64,000 nt of DNA, taken from the NCBI GenBank assembly GCA_018524725.1, contig JAEUWP010000062.1, positions 1-64,000 of the forward strand, in the 5' to 3' direction. The notes under the pieces were generated by a model, which had not been told where the DNA came from, searched no databases, and saw only the letters and a program-made list of their open reading frames with translations. Shown in pieces: positions 63,854-64,000 of this stretch (its first letter is position 1; the number at the start of each line of letters is the position of its first letter). The DNA comes from Podaxis mareebaensis (Eukaryota > Basidiomycota > Agaricomycetes > Agaricales > Agaricaceae). Made by a program: the position numbers and the translations under genes.

Positions 63854-64000
63854 CTTCACCTACACCTTGATTTATAGTATACACCTCCTGCCTATCAATC
63901 AGGATGTATGGATGCATCTCTTAGTATTACTTTCTATCTTCCTTCTCTTTCTCAACTCCCTGACTACTCATTTTGTATTATTCTTGGACTTGATCTATTT

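Overview
The window looks like a piece of an Agaricomycete (mushroom-type Basidiomycota) chromosome. The reasons are dense genes with many 45-65 bp GT-AG introns, basidiomycete-restricted families (DUF6589, DUF6534, an ASX-DEUBAD protein, the secreted DUF1524 nuclease type) and a transposon load typical of that class. The species cannot be fixed from the sequence.

The window has three compartments. (1) About 1-15,080 is almost free of CpG and full of decayed mobile DNA. (2) About 15,085-50,050 is CpG-normal and carries intact host genes. (3) About 50,060-64,000 is CpG-poor again and holds nested LTR retrotransposons.

Left compartment, a Russian doll. A decayed host gene with an acidic C-terminus (from 3,551) is split by an element with terminal inverted repeats (TIRs) at 4,213-15,241. 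That element is flanked by an exact 8-bp duplication (ACAGTGAC), and the host reading frame resumes beyond it to a stop at 15,289-15,291. It carries an alpha-type protein kinase gene (minus) and a DDE integrase-like gene (plus). Inside an intron of the kinase gene sits a second TIR element, 6,971-13,035, with 209-bp TIRs and an exact 9-bp duplication (GGTCAGAAT). It encodes a RecQ-like helicase and a DUF6589 protein, both reading inward from the TIRs. I regard these as two candidate undescribed transposon families.

Middle compartment, in order: NBS1 (MRN complex); a 2.2-kb tandem duplication of an unknown gene together with NBS1 3' relics; a KDM4-like JmjN/JmjC/ePHD histone demethylase; a 4.2-kb stretch with no recognised gene; a C2H2 transcription factor; a salicylate-hydroxylase-type FAD monooxygenase; an ASX-DEUBAD gene and a BAP1-like UCH deubiquitinase lying tail to tail (together the two halves of a PR-DUB H2A deubiquitinase); a GH5 glycoside hydrolase; a secreted DUF1524 nuclease; a kinesin-14 and the Mid1 calcium-channel subunit on a shared promoter; a disordered hypothetical protein; and a DUF6534 membrane protein.

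Right compartment. A copia element (3' LTR plus RNase H) is interrupted by a Ty3/gypsy element B, which is itself interrupted by a complete 9.16-kb chromovirus (52,009-61,172; 647-bp LTRs; 5-bp duplication TTCCA). The chromovirus has a candidate self-priming site, gag, a pol with chromodomain, and a third ORF with two CCHC zinc knuckles. Its LTRs and stop codons record C-to-T decay at CpG sites. The same decay explains the compartment boundaries, and the two TIR copies of the left element show it directly: one decayed, one intact.
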